From an uncultured Eubacteriales bacterium (GTDB taxonomy: Bacteria > Bacillota > Clostridia > Lachnospirales > Lachnospiraceae), in the NCBI GenBank assembly GCA_900319795.1, contig ONPU01000002.1:62001-126000 (forward strand): 64,000 nucleotides of DNA, written 5' to 3'. Shown piece by piece: positions 16,862 to 26,193 of this stretch (position 1 is its first letter; each line of letters opens with the position of its first letter). The translations under genes were made by a program, and so were the position numbers. A model generated the notes under the pieces. That model had not been told where the DNA came from. It ran no database searches and saw only the letters and a program-made list of their open reading frames with translations.

Positions 16862-17314
16862 CTATTCCAGGAATTTCTTCAATTCATCCATAAACGTCTC
16901 TACATCCTTAAACTCTCTGTATACGCTCGCGAAACGTACATAGGCGACAGGATCCAGATCCTTGATCCGGTTCATGACCATCTCGCCTATCTCCGTACTC
17001 TCCACTTCCCGATCGCCTCGGTTATAGATCTCCGTTTCTACCGATTCGCAGAGATCGTGGATTTCCTGGGCGGAAATCGGCCTTTTATGGCAGGCGCGAA
17101 GAACTCCGCCTTCCAGTTTCGAGCGGTCAAAGATCTCTCTGTTTTTATCTTTTTTAATGACGACAAGCGGAACCGTCTCGATGCGTTCGTAAGAAGTGAA
17201 ACGCTTCGAGCACACATCGCAGACCCTGCGGCGTCTGATGGACGTATTGTCATCGACAGGCCTGGAATCCACTACACGTGTATCCGCGTTGCCGCAAAAA
17301 GGACATTTCATCAT
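16862..17314 (-). CDS. nrdR: Transcriptional repressor NrdR
   Basis: An ATP/dATP-sensing repressor of ribonucleotide reductase genes. The 150 residues start with a zinc ribbon (CPFCGNADTRVVDSR, then VCDVCSKRFTSYER), followed by the ATP-cone domain (VVIKKDKNREIFDRSKL onward). The ATG overlaps the ftsZ stop (TGATG). Linking nrdR to ftsZ ties dNTP supply to division at the transcript level. No reductase gene is in the window. Confidence 0.97.
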   Translation of the reverse strand: MMKCPFCGNADTRVVDSRPVDDNTSIRRRRVCDVCSKRFTSYERIETVPLVVIKKDKNREIFDRSKLEGGVLRACHKRPISAQEIHDLCESVETEIYNRGDREVESTEIGEMVMNRIKDLDPVAYVRFASVYREFKDVETFMDELKKFLE

Positions 17315-18501
17315 CAGCGTGACCTGTTCTTAAGGAAATCCGGAATCTGGATATCCTTGGATTCCACATTGCTCGTCACCGTCGGCTGCTGAAGGGTCAG
17401 AGGAGCGGTCTGCGCTCTCGGAGCCGGCTGATTGAGGAATGACGGACTCGAGAAATTCATAAAGCTCTGCGGCTCGGTTCTCGGCTGGAACTGTTCACGC
17501 GGCTGTTCCTGCGGCTTTCTGGCCGGAGCCTCTTCCTTGACCTTCTTGTCGGAGTCCTGCAGACCCGTAGCGATGACAGTAATTCTGCATGTATCCACGT
17601 CCGTGTCGTCATACATCGCGCCGAAGATGATATTGGCCTCTTCGCCGACCATCTGCTGTACGAAGCTCGCGGCGTCATTGGCGTCCATCAGAGAGATGTC
17701 GCCTCTGATGTTGATGATCACGTTCTTCGCTCCCGTAATGGAAGTCTCGAGAAGCGGGCTCTCCACTGCCTGCTGGACAGCTTCAAGAGCCTTGTCATCA
17801 CCCTTCGCCTCACCGATACCGATATGAGCGATTCCGCCGTTGGTCATCACGGTCTGAACATCCGCGAAGTCCAGGTTGATCAGCGCAGGCTGATTGATCA
17901 GGTCCGTAATTCCCTGTACGGCCTGCTGAAGGACCTCATCGGCCTTTTTCAGGGCTTCCGGCATCGTCGTTCTGCGGTCGACGATATCCAGAAGGCGGTC
18001 ATTCGGGATCACGATCAGCGTATCCACGTTCTGCTGAAGTTTTTCAATACCGCGCAGAGCGTTGTCCATACGCTTGTTGGCCTCAAAACGGAACGGCTTC
18101 GTCACGACACCGACCGTAAGGCAGCCGAGTTCCTTCGCGATATTGGCAACGATCGGAGCACCGCCGGTTCCGGTTCCGCCGCCCATGCCGCATGTGACAA
18201 AGACCATATCCGCTCCGGATATTGTCTGTTTGATTTCCTCGGCGCTTTCATTTGCTGCCTGTTCGCCGATTTCCGGTTTGGCGCCGGCTCCCAGTCCCTT
18301 CGTGACTTTCTCGCCGATCTGAACAATCGTAGGCGCTTTGCACATCGACAAAGCCTGTTTATCGGTATTGATTCCGACAAACTCCACTCCGCCGATTGTT
18401 TCGTCCACCATACGGTTTACGGCATTATTGCCTGCTCCGCCAACGCCGACTACAATTATACGAGCCTCGGATTCGACTTCATTGGATGTAATCTCTAACA
18501 C
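17314..18501 (-). CDS. ftsZ: Cell division protein FtsZ
   Basis: The tubulin-like GTPase that forms the Z-ring. The 395 residues hold [14 protein letters not shown], the GTP signature [12 protein letters not shown], and the T7 catalytic loop NLDFADV. A Pro/Gln-rich linker at ~320-380 and a C-terminal conserved peptide ending [13 protein letters not shown] follow, the docking site for partners such as FtsA, SepF or EzrA. It starts at GTG 18501 with AAGGAGG upstream. A probable promoter lies at 18586-18614, so it can be made apart from the cluster upstream. No ftsA is adjacent. Confidence 0.98.
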   Translation of the reverse strand: MLEITSNEVESEARIIVVGVGGAGNNAVNRMVDETIGGVEFVGINTDKQALSMCKAPTIVQIGEKVTKGLGAGAKPEIGEQAANESAEEIKQTISGADMVFVTCGMGGGTGTGGAPIVANIAKELGCLTVGVVTKPFRFEANKRMDNALRGIEKLQQNVDTLIVIPNDRLLDIVDRRTTMPEALKKADEVLQQAVQGITDLINQPALINLDFADVQTVMTNGGIAHIGIGEAKGDDKALEAVQQAVESPLLETSITGAKNVIINIRGDISLMDANDAASFVQQMVGEEANIIFGAMYDDTDVDTCRITVIATGLQDSDKKVKEEAPARKPQEQPREQFQPRTEPQSFMNFSSPSFLNQPAPRAQTAPLTLQQPTVTSNVESKDIQIPDFLKNRSR

Positions 18502-18585
18502 TTAAGTGCCTCCTTTCGTTCCTCCGTATTCGGGAGAACGGAAATTAAACTTAAATTCAATGGTGTATTTCCCCACACAGAATTT

Positions 18586-18614
18586 ATGATATAGTTTTTT
18601 TTACTGATGCGCAA
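18586..18614 (-). promoter_or_regulatory. Putative ftsZ promoter
   Basis: On the minus strand TTGCGC, a 17-base spacer with an A8 run, and TATCAT. It sits in the 167-base gap between ftsQ and ftsZ, the only sizeable gap inside the division cluster. Confidence 0.5.
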
Positions 18615-18668
18615 GATACTTTTCACAACTTTTGCTCTTAAAAATGATTCTTCTTAAGGCAGAACGCC

Positions 18669-19424
18669 TCAGGATTTATCAAAAACAATTCCTCCCTGGG
18701 AGCCGTCATATGTTTCCATATGCAGCGTCCCGGAGTACCCGCTTGTCAGTTCCGGCAAAAGGGCGTTCAGCTGTCTGAGCCGCAGTTCCAGCTTCTCTCC
18801 TGTCCCCATAAGGACATTCACATCGCCGTAAACCAGGGTCATGGCAGAGCCCTCAAAAATCACCTTGTCCGGCCGAAGGGCATTGTTGACCTCGATCCGG
18901 TTCCGCAGCATTCCCAGCATCGCGAAAGAGCGGGTATTGGATGTCGGAAGCACAAAGGTCAGAGTCGGTTCCGCGGAAATCGAAAGGCCCTCTACCGGCG
19001 GCGTCAATTCTCCCTCAACAGGAGAGGCCGCCTCGGCCATCACTTTCCCGGAAGAATCAAAATACCACCATTTTCCCTTATACTCCGTGCAGCCCACGAA
19101 CTTTCTCTCTGTCACATACACCCGGAGCGCGTCCCGCGCCAGAATTTCGCAGCGGACCGACTCGATAAAACCGGGTGTGGTGATCGTACGGTTCATATTC
19201 ATGAGAGCCGTAAGCAGCGTATTTCCGGCGCTCGGTCTCGTCAGAAGAAGCGCTGTCACTTCTTCCGGCTTTTCATGAAGATTTCCCTTCACGCGAACGA
19301 CGCGCAGCTGGAAAAACAGAAAGAAAAATACCAGCAAAGCAGCCAGAGCCGTAAATGTAATGAGTCTTTTTCTGATTAATAGCTCACGCTCCCGGTCTCT
19401 TCTCCGGGATCTCCTCCTGGACAT
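18669..19424 (-). CDS. ftsQ: Division septum protein FtsQ/DivIB
   Basis: A bitopic divisome protein, 251 residues. A highly basic N terminus (RRRSRRRDRER) is followed by one membrane helix at ~22-43. An extracytoplasmic POTRA domain opens with VVRVKGNLHEKPEEV, then a beta domain follows (YVTERKFVGCTEYKGKWWYFD). It bridges FtsL and partners to septal synthesis. The start lies inside the end of murD (41-base overlap), with GAGGAG upstream at a long spacing. Assigned from topology, POTRA-like pattern and position before ftsZ. Confidence 0.85.
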   Translation of the reverse strand: MSRRRSRRRDRERELLIRKRLITFTALAALLVFFFLFFQLRVVRVKGNLHEKPEEVTALLLTRPSAGNTLLTALMNMNRTITTPGFIESVRCEILARDALRVYVTERKFVGCTEYKGKWWYFDSSGKVMAEAASPVEGELTPPVEGLSISAEPTLTFVLPTSNTRSFAMLGMLRNRIEVNNALRPDKVIFEGSAMTLVYGDVNVLMGTGEKLELRLRQLNALLPELTSGYSGTLHMETYDGSQGGIVFDKS

Positions 19425-20721
19425 ATTTCTTAAACACGTCTCCTCTTACTTCATAATTCGGGAATTCTCCCCAGGATGCGCACGCCGGAGAAAGAAGCAC
19501 GGCATCGCCGGCCTCCGCGTGTTCGGCCGCGTATTTCATTGCCTCCGTCATATTGCCGCACATGACGATCCTCTCTTCCGGAAATCCGTTCGAAAGAGCG
19601 CTCTCCCTGATATTTTCAGCGGTCGCGCCTTCCAGAAGAAGCGTCTTGACACGCCCCTCGAAAGAACGGATCCATTCGCCGTAATCCGATCCCTTGTCGT
19701 ATCCTCCGGCGATCAGAAACGTCGGTCTTGTCATCGCCCGGATTCCCCGGATCGCGGCGTCCGGGTTCGTTCCCTTTGAATCGTTGTACCAGATCACCCC
19801 GTTTTTCTCGCCCGCGTATTCGATGCGGTGCGCCACGGGACGGAACGTGCGAACGCATTTGGAAATGACTTCCGTACTCACTCCCGCCGAGAAAGCGATC
19901 GCCGCGGCAGCCATGACATTTTCATAATTATGAACGCCGATGAGAAGAAGCTCGTCGGTCCGGCACAGGATCGCATCCGTTCCTTTTCTGCGGATCCGGA
20001 TGTTTCCGTCCTCAAGGAAGATGCCGTCCGAAAGTTCCCTTGCGGACGAGAACCAGAACACATCCGCCGGACATTTCTGTTCTCCGAAATCCCTAAGGAC
20101 CGGATCTTCATAATTCAGCACGCACACGTCATCCTTCGTCTGGTTCGTCGTGATGCACTCTTTTACCCGGATATACTCCTCCATCGTATGATGGCGGTTC
20201 AGGTGATCCGGAGTAATGTTGAGAATTGCCGAAACATGCGGTCTGAAGCTTTTGATCGTCTCGAGCTGGAAGCTGGATATTTCCGCGACCACAACCGAGT
20301 CGTCATGCATCTTCAGCGCTTCACCCGTATAGGCGTTGCCGATATTGCCCACTACGAAAGTCTCTGCGCCCGACTGTTCCATAATCGCGCCGGTAAGCGC
20401 CGTCGTGGTCGTCTTTCCGTTTGTCCCGGTCACCGCCAGAACGGTTCCCTTTCCGGCCAGATAGGCGAGCTCCACTTCCCCGATGATCGGGATGCCGGTT
20501 TCGCGGATTTCCATGACGCGGGGAAGGTCCGTAGGAACACCCGGACTTAACACACACAGATCGATCGTCTTCAGCGTTTCCGCATCCAGATTCTCGATAT
20601 CGCAGACTTTTTTCTCATCATATAAAACAGGCACGGCACCGATTCCCTTCAGCAGTTCCACTGCTCCGAGGCCGCTTTTTCCGGCGCCGTATACCAATAC
20701 TCTCTTCCCGGTTAACTCCAT
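19384..20721 (-). CDS. murD: UDP-N-acetylmuramoylalanine--D-glutamate ligase
   Basis: Adds D-Glu to UDP-MurNAc-L-Ala in the cytoplasm. The 445 residues show the N-terminal Rossmann part (VLVYGAGKSGLGAVE), the ATP motif VTGTNGKTTTTAL, ILNITPDHLNRH, the HRIEYAGEKNGVIWYNDSKGTNPDA stretch (read in two pieces) and the C-terminal AGGYDKGSDY. I start at ATG 20721 with AAGGAG upstream; the frame is open further into mraY without a site. It is 14 bases after mraY. Confidence 0.97.
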   Translation of the reverse strand: MELTGKRVLVYGAGKSGLGAVELLKGIGAVPVLYDEKKVCDIENLDAETLKTIDLCVLSPGVPTDLPRVMEIRETGIPIIGEVELAYLAGKGTVLAVTGTNGKTTTTALTGAIMEQSGAETFVVGNIGNAYTGEALKMHDDSVVVAEISSFQLETIKSFRPHVSAILNITPDHLNRHHTMEEYIRVKECITTNQTKDDVCVLNYEDPVLRDFGEQKCPADVFWFSSARELSDGIFLEDGNIRIRRKGTDAILCRTDELLLIGVHNYENVMAAAAIAFSAGVSTEVISKCVRTFRPVAHRIEYAGEKNGVIWYNDSKGTNPDAAIRGIRAMTRPTFLIAGGYDKGSDYGEWIRSFEGRVKTLLLEGATAENIRESALSNGFPEERIVMCGNMTEAMKYAAEHAEAGDAVLLSPACASWGEFPNYEVRGDVFKKYVQEEIPEKRPGA

Positions 20722-20735
20722 TTTTCTCCTTTTCC

Positions 20736-21695
20736 TTATAAAGCCAAAAGCGCAATCATCACCGCGATGGCGGTAATTGCCGTGAATGTCGTTACGATTC
20801 TCGTCTCGGACCAGCCGCATTTTTCGAAATGATGATGAATCGGCGTCATTTTGAAAATGCGTTTTCCGTGAGTGGCCTTAAAATAGCTCACCTGAATCAT
20901 GACCGACAGGATCTCGCAGAGGTAAATAATTCCCACGATGAGGATAAACAGAGGCATCTGGAGCATATAGGCCATGCCGGCCACAAAGCCGCCCAACGCC
21001 AGCGATCCGGTGTCGCCCATAAAGACCTGCGCGGGATACGCGTTATACAGAAGAAAGCCGAGGAGGGCACCGATTACCGCGCTTGCTGCCGGCGAAGCGC
21101 CGCTTTGAAGCATTGCGGCGGCAATCAGGAAAAACAGCGCCGCGACGATGGTCACCGAACTTGCGAGACCGTCAATTCCGTCCGTAAAGTTTACGGCATT
21201 GACCGTTCCGAGAACCGCGAAAAAGAGAAGGGGTACGGCAAGTATTCCGATGTTGACCGTATGCCCGTGCATAAACGGGATACGCAGGTCAAGGGAGATT
21301 CCGTGACCGAAACGGATGTACAGCCAGAAGATCAGCGTGACTCCGAATTCGAGGAGCAGTTTCTGCCAGGCGATAAGTCCGTCCGAATTTCTCTTCACCA
21401 CTTTCAGATAGTCGTCCATAAAACCGATAAGGCCGAATGCTAGTGTCAGGAAAAGAACCGGACCGACCTGCGGCGACGAAGGAATGAACACTGCGCAGGC
21501 GATTGTGATTCCCGAAAGGATCATCACCCCGCCCATGGTCGGCGTCCCCGCCTTTTTCAGATGCGTCTCCATTCCGTAGGTCCGCTCGGTCTGGCTCATT
21601 TTCAGTCTTCTGAGCGCCGGTATCACAAAGGGTCCCATAAGGCCCGTGACCGCAAAAGCGATGAGTGCCGGCACAACCGTTCTCAATTCAATCAT
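20736..21695 (-). CDS. mraY: Phospho-N-acetylmuramoyl-pentapeptide transferase
   Basis: Forms lipid I at the membrane from UDP-MurNAc-pentapeptide and undecaprenyl phosphate. The 319 residues form about ten helices, with GTPTMGG, the catalytic Asp pair in FMDDYLKV, NFTDGIDGLA, and MGDTGSLALGG, plus the IHHHFE loop. The ATG overlaps the pbp2 stop by 4 bases and has AGGAGG seven bases upstream. Confidence 0.97.
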   Translation of the reverse strand: MIELRTVVPALIAFAVTGLMGPFVIPALRRLKMSQTERTYGMETHLKKAGTPTMGGVMILSGITIACAVFIPSSPQVGPVLFLTLAFGLIGFMDDYLKVVKRNSDGLIAWQKLLLEFGVTLIFWLYIRFGHGISLDLRIPFMHGHTVNIGILAVPLLFFAVLGTVNAVNFTDGIDGLASSVTIVAALFFLIAAAMLQSGASPAASAVIGALLGFLLYNAYPAQVFMGDTGSLALGGFVAGMAYMLQMPLFILIVGIIYLCEILSVMIQVSYFKATHGKRIFKMTPIHHHFEKCGWSETRIVTTFTAITAIAVMIALLAL

Positions 21696-23986
21696 TCTTC
21701 CTCCTCATACCCTGCCTCTTCGTTGGTAAACCCGTCCGATTCGGCCGTATTGCCGCCGCTTGTATCCGCCGTGTTCTCATGTCCCTGGATTTCCGGAACA
21801 TTGGTGTCCGCGGCTGTATCACTGAATTCCGATGTTTCCGTCACCTGGCGGCCCATGGTCTTGTGCGCTTCGTCCACGACCTGGTCGTTTTCATCCACGT
21901 ACTCCCGGTCGTCATTGATGAGGAATCCGTGGTCGTCGATCATGTGCCCGTCTCCGTTCACCAGATCGCCGTCATCATTATAATACCACTCGCTCCTCGG
22001 ATCATCCGCTTCATCCTCATTTTCGGAATTCGCGCTGTTCTCTTCGGCTTTTGCCGTTTCCAGATCCATTTTCAGATATTCGTTGTCGGGATTCATGGGT
22101 TCATCGGGATAGATTCCCAGATAAGGCAGAACTTCCTGAAGGATATCCCTGGCAATCCACTGGGGATAGCGGTTGTCCGCCTGATCCCGGACATTGGGCT
22201 CGTCCACGATACAGTAAATCACGAGCTGGGGATCGTCATACGGAACGAAGCCGATCCACGATACCAGATATTTTCCGTTCCCGCGGGGGATTTTCTGGGC
22301 TGTTCCCGTTTTTCCTCCCATCGAATAGCCGTTTACCTTGGCATACTGAGAGGTGCCTTCTTCCACGCCCGCTCTCATATATTCCCTGAGGTCAGCGGAT
22401 ACGTCTGACGAAATCGCCTGACGGAGAAGCACTTTTTCCGCGTTCTTCCGGACATTTCCGGACGCGTCGATCACCTGGCTCAGAAGATGGGGTCTGTAAT
22501 AATACCCTCCGTTGATAACGGTACTGAAGGCGTTGGCTTCCTGAATCATCGTACAGGTGAAGCCCTGGCCGAACGAAGCGGTAGCCAGATCCACGGCACC
22601 CATGGTATCGGCAGCTCCGATGATTCCGGATGCCTCTCCCGCCAGATCGATGCCCGTTCTCTGTCCGAACCCGAACATCTGCTGATATCTGCAGAAATGA
22701 TCCACTCCCAGGGAGGAGCCGATCTGCATAAGGCCGTCATTGCAGGAATTTTTCACTACATCCCCGAGGCTTTCTTCTCCGTGCCCCTCATTGTTGGAAC
22801 ATTTGATCACAATTCCCGATACTGTTTCGTATCCGTCGCACACAAAACGCGAGCTCTCGTTAATGGCCGCGTTTTCCAGAGCGGATGATACCGTTATGGG
22901 CTTAAATACCGATCCCGGCTCGAAGGAATCCGAAATGCAGAAATTCCTCCAGATTTCATTGAGGCTGTTCACCTTCTGCTCATCGGACATGGCCGTGATC
23001 TGCGCTTCCGTGTAATACGGGCTCAGATCTCTCGGATTGTTCGGGTCGTATTCTCCGGAACTGGCCATCGCGAGAACGGCTCCGTTCCTCGGGTCCATTA
23101 CCACAACGCCTACATTTTTCGCTGCCTGATTCTTACTGACCGGGCCATCCGCATATACCGTGAGGAACCGGTTGATCGTATTCTGAACGATCGTCTGGAT
23201 ATTCACGTCCAGTGTGATGCGGATCGAGTCTCCGTCCTTCGGATCCACGATGGTCTGTTCAATCTCGGAATCCGATCCGAAATAGCCGTACTTTCTCCCA
23301 TCCACGCCGCACAGGGTGTTGTTGTAGTATCCTTCCAGTCCCCAGTCCGCCTTGTCCGTATCGTAGACAAATCCCAGAAGGTCACCGGCAAGGGAACCCA
23401 GCGGATAGGTTCTCACGTATTCCTCTTCAAACCAGATTCCTCTGACATTTTTGCGCGCATTGCGGGCGGCTTCGTCTTTTGTCAGATCGGAGGCCTCGGC
23501 TTTAAACTGGTCAAACGCCTGCTTCTCTTCCACGGAGATTTTCCGTTTTACCACCTGATAGCGGGATTCTTTTGTCTTGTCATCCAGAAGAAGCTGCCGG
23601 ATCCCGTCTCCGTCAATCCCGAAGAATTCCGTAAGCGCGGCAATGGTCGGTTCCGTAAAATGTTCCGGATCCGAATTGACGATATAACAGTCTAAAATGA
23701 CGTTGTACCTTTTTTCGGAAGTGGCCAGCACCGTACCCGAAGTATCGAGGATATCCCCTCTCTTGTAAGCCATCGCGGTAGACGCGTACCGTGCCTGGGA
23801 CCTCGCGAGAACCTGTCTTTTATACTGGTCTCCCTTAGTCGCGCTGATGACCGTCACGCGTATAAGCAGACAAATTAAAGCCAGCACGACGAATACAAAC
23901 AGTCCTGCCAGCTTTTTTCTCATTCTCTTATTCAGTTTGCGATATTTCTTACCGTCCTTGTTCCCGGCGGTTTTCTTTTCGCTCAA
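21692..23986 (-). CDS. Class B penicillin-binding protein (FtsI/SpoVD type) with acidic C-terminal tail
   Basis: The septal transpeptidase that crosslinks new wall. After a basic N terminus there is one membrane helix (~27-48), the dimerisation domain (YKRGDILDTSGTVLATS), and the transpeptidase motifs SVFKPI (catalytic Ser), SCN and KTGTAQ. No PASTA domain is visible. Instead the last ~130 residues after YLGIYPDEP are acidic and Asn/Asp/Glu-rich, which is unusual. It starts at a TTG (23986) with only a weak ribosome site; a later Met at residue ~21 is possible. The position between ftsL and mraY supports the division role. Confidence 0.9.
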   Translation of the reverse strand: MSEKKTAGNKDGKKYRKLNKRMRKKLAGLFVFVVLALICLLIRVTVISATKGDQYKRQVLARSQARYASTAMAYKRGDILDTSGTVLATSEKRYNVILDCYIVNSDPEHFTEPTIAALTEFFGIDGDGIRQLLLDDKTKESRYQVVKRKISVEEKQAFDQFKAEASDLTKDEAARNARKNVRGIWFEEEYVRTYPLGSLAGDLLGFVYDTDKADWGLEGYYNNTLCGVDGRKYGYFGSDSEIEQTIVDPKDGDSIRITLDVNIQTIVQNTINRFLTVYADGPVSKNQAAKNVGVVVMDPRNGAVLAMASSGEYDPNNPRDLSPYYTEAQITAMSDEQKVNSLNEIWRNFCISDSFEPGSVFKPITVSSALENAAINESSRFVCDGYETVSGIVIKCSNNEGHGEESLGDVVKNSCNDGLMQIGSSLGVDHFCRYQQMFGFGQRTGIDLAGEASGIIGAADTMGAVDLATASFGQGFTCTMIQEANAFSTVINGGYYYRPHLLSQVIDASGNVRKNAEKVLLRQAISSDVSADLREYMRAGVEEGTSQYAKVNGYSMGGKTGTAQKIPRGNGKYLVSWIGFVPYDDPQLVIYCIVDEPNVRDQADNRYPQWIARDILQEVLPYLGIYPDEPMNPDNEYLKMDLETAKAEENSANSENEDEADDPRSEWYYNDDGDLVNGDGHMIDDHGFLINDDREYVDENDQVVDEAHKTMGRQVTETSEFSDTAADTNVPEIQGHENTADTSGGNTAESDGFTNEEAGYEEEE

Positions 23987-24025
23987 CGTCTTATTGTCCC
24001 GCGCTTATTGAACCGCCCATATTCT

Positions 24026-24535
24026 TCAGGACGGCACATCCTCATATTGTTTTATATAACTTGAATCGTCGGTATTATACCACACGATCTGGTCTTCTGT
24101 CGCATATTTCATTCCTAATTTGTTAATTGCAACATCGCGGACCGCTTCCCAGTCCACACTGTTGTTCACATTTTCCAAAAGGGCGTCGTTCTCGCTCCTC
24201 ATGGAAACAAGCTGCGCTTCCAGCTTTTCATTGTCACTGATCTGTGTCAGAATCGTCGCCTTGAGGCGCAGATAATACACACACATGAATACCGTCAGCA
24301 GGGAGATAAGCGCCAGAAACACGACGTATCCCCTTCCTGTCATCAATGCCCGTGCGCGGTTTCCCGCAGTCTGTGTCTTTGCCGCAGATCCGCGCGGAAC
24401 TGCATACACGGATGTCAACCCCATCTTCCGTGCATATCTTTCCGGCACCGCACGCGCCGTTCCGTATACCGCATGCCGCGTACCCGTTTCCGTTCTTCTG
24501 TTTACCCTTCCAGATACAGCTCTCTCAGCGGTCAT
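24026..24535 (-). CDS. ftsL: FtsL-like division protein
   Basis: 169 residues: a basic N-terminal cytoplasmic part of ~70 residues, one membrane helix ([20 protein letters not shown]), then a heptad-rich extracytoplasmic segment ([18 protein letters not shown]). Sequence similarity in this family is low; the call rests on topology and position between rsmH and pbp2. It overlaps rsmH by 11 bases, with AAGGGTG inside rsmH as its ribosome site. Confidence 0.75.
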   Translation of the reverse strand: MTAERAVSGRVNRRTETGTRHAVYGTARAVPERYARKMGLTSVYAVPRGSAAKTQTAGNRARALMTGRGYVVFLALISLLTVFMCVYYLRLKATILTQISDNEKLEAQLVSMRSENDALLENVNNSVDWEAVRDVAINKLGMKYATEDQIVWYNTDDSSYIKQYEDVPS

Positions 24536-25478
24536 CAGGCATCACCCTTCTTTCGAATACTCTCAGTTTCGCGCTCTTCGAACGCGGATTGGTTCCCAGC
24601 TCCTCTTCACCGGGAAGCAGCGGTTTTCTGAATACCGAAAACCCCTTTGGCTTTTTCCCACATACGCACACCGGAAAATCCGGCGGGCAGGTACACGGGT
24701 TTTCATTTCTCCGAAAAGCCGATTTTACGATCCGGTCTTCCAGAGAATGAAAGGTAATAATCGCGAGACGTCCTCCGTCATCCAGAAGCTCGATCATGGA
24801 GTCAATGGAGTCTTCAAGAAGCTGCAGCTCCCCGTTCAGCTCGATTCTGATTGCCTGAAAACTCCGTTTGGCCGGATGTCCCCCGGTTTTTTGAAACTTC
24901 ATCGGGATCGACTCAGAGATGATTTCAACGAACTCCCCAGTCGTTTCAATTCTCTTCTCTTTACGTCTTTCAGCGATGTGTTTCGCGATTTTCGAAGCGA
25001 AACGTTCTTCCCCGTAATCCCTCAGGATCCTTGTCAGTTCCGCTTCACTTGCCCCATTGATGATATCCGCCGCCGTTCTCGTCTCCCTCTGATCCATCCG
25101 CATATCCAACGGTGCGTCATGCATATACGAGAACCCGCGTTCGGCAGTATCCAGCTGATACGAGGAAACTCCGAGGTCCAGAAGAATCCCGTCCACTTTC
25201 CGGATTCCTCTTTCCGCCAGTATTTCCGGCATCTCGCTGTAATTGCCGCGCACAACTTCGACCACACCCCCGTAGGCCTTAAGCCGCTCCCCGGCTGCTT
25301 TCTGTGCTGCTTCATCCCGGTCGATACCGATCAGCCGACCGTCGGGCGCAAGTCTCTTCGCGATCTCCAGCGCATGTCCTCCTCCGCCGCAGGTTCCGTC
25401 TACATAGATCCCGTGTTCGCGGATACGAAGACTTTCGATTGTCTCATTCAGCATTACCGATTGATGAACGAATTCCAT
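24525..25478 (-). CDS. rsmH: 16S rRNA m4C1402 methyltransferase RsmH
   Basis: Methylates N4 of C1402 in the decoding site, using SAM. The 317 residues show HQSVMLNE at the N terminus, the SAM motif [39 protein letters not shown], and the late [11 protein letters not shown]. The start is ATG 25478 (MEFVH), with GGGAG six bases upstream. It is the second gene of the mraZ cluster. Confidence 0.97.
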   Translation of the reverse strand: MEFVHQSVMLNETIESLRIREHGIYVDGTCGGGGHALEIAKRLAPDGRLIGIDRDEAAQKAAGERLKAYGGVVEVVRGNYSEMPEILAERGIRKVDGILLDLGVSSYQLDTAERGFSYMHDAPLDMRMDQRETRTAADIINGASEAELTRILRDYGEERFASKIAKHIAERRKEKRIETTGEFVEIISESIPMKFQKTGGHPAKRSFQAIRIELNGELQLLEDSIDSMIELLDDGGRLAIITFHSLEDRIVKSAFRRNENPCTCPPDFPVCVCGKKPKGFSVFRKPLLPGEEELGTNPRSKSAKLRVFERRVMPDDR

Positions 25479-25518
25479 ATCAGCTCCCCATGCCTTTGAA
25501 TCGATCATAAACAGCCTC

Positions 25519-25956
25519 TTAGAACAGCTGTTTCAGACTCTCGAGTTCGTTCCTCATTTCGTCTGCGTCACTCAACTTCTCTTCGACACCAGCCCAGACA
25601 TCCGGATTCCAGATTTCAAAGCTGTCCATATTTCCGGTAAGGATGACATCCCCGCTAAGATGCGCATAGTCGCGAAGACTCTGGTTAAGGAGTATTCTGC
25701 CCTGCGAATCGAGCCGGCATTCATCGGCACCGCTCGTAATGAACCGCTTGATGCGTCTGCGTGATTCCGCACTGCCCTGGAGTTCGTCAAGGGATTCCAT
25801 ATATTTCCTGAAGCCGTCCTGTGTGAAGACGGTCAGATCGCCTTCCCACCACGGAACCACAACAAGCTTGAGGTTGCCGATTTCATCCCGAAACTTCGAC
25901 GGAATGATCAGCCTCCCCTTGCTGTCAATTGTGTGGCTGTACTTTCCAAGAAACAT
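25519..25956 (-). CDS. mraZ: Transcriptional regulator MraZ
   Basis: An AbrB-fold DNA-binding regulator of the division cluster, 145 residues. Two MraZ repeats are visible, the first opening [16 protein letters not shown] and the second SRRRIKRFI.. with [12 protein letters not shown] start at ATG 25956 because GGGAG lies 5 bases upstream and the homology starts there. The ribosome site lies within the last of four 10-base operator units just upstream, so MraZ likely represses its own operon. Confidence 0.96.
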   Translation of the reverse strand: MFLGKYSHTIDSKGRLIIPSKFRDEIGNLKLVVVPWWEGDLTVFTQDGFRKYMESLDELQGSAESRRRIKRFITSGADECRLDSQGRILLNQSLRDYAHLSGDVILTGNMDSFEIWNPDVWAGVEEKLSDADEMRNELESLKQLF

Positions 25957-25961
25957 ACAAA

Positions 25962-26001
25962 TCTCCCATTTCGTGGTAGTTTCGTCCCACTTTCCACCAC
26001 T
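25962..26001 (-). promoter_or_regulatory. MraZ operator (10-bp repeats)
   Basis: On the minus strand four consecutive 10-base units: AGTGGTGGAA, AGTGGGACGA, AACTACCACG, AAATGGGAGA. Units 1, 2 and 4 carry TGG(G) in the same phase, matching the known MraZ pattern of TGGG repeats one helical turn apart. The array sits between the promoter and start codon. Confidence 0.8.
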
Positions 26002-26009
26002 TGATCTAA

Positions 26010-26038
26010 ATTTTACCCCCTTTCCATGCATTTGGCAA
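26010..26038 (-). promoter_or_regulatory. Promoter of the mraZ cluster
   Basis: On the minus strand TTGCCA, a 17-base spacer, and TAAAAT, ending 9 bases before the MraZ repeats. Confidence 0.75.
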
Positions 26039-26084
26039 GCATACATTGGCGCTCATTTTTACTAAAATTAACGGTTTTCCGGGC

Positions 26085-26123
26085 ATAAAAAAGAGGCTGT
26101 ACCACATCTGGTACAGCCTCTTT
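26085..26123 (-). terminator. Terminator of glyS
   Basis: A 15-bp perfect stem (26090-26104 with 26109-26123, loop of 4), followed on the minus strand by TTTTTT. It separates glyS from the mraZ promoter. Confidence 0.92.
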
Positions 26124-26193
26124 CACAAGACCACAATTTTCAATTTATGTTAACTGTTCCGGGATTTCCCCACTTCGCTCCACCGGTGAATAC

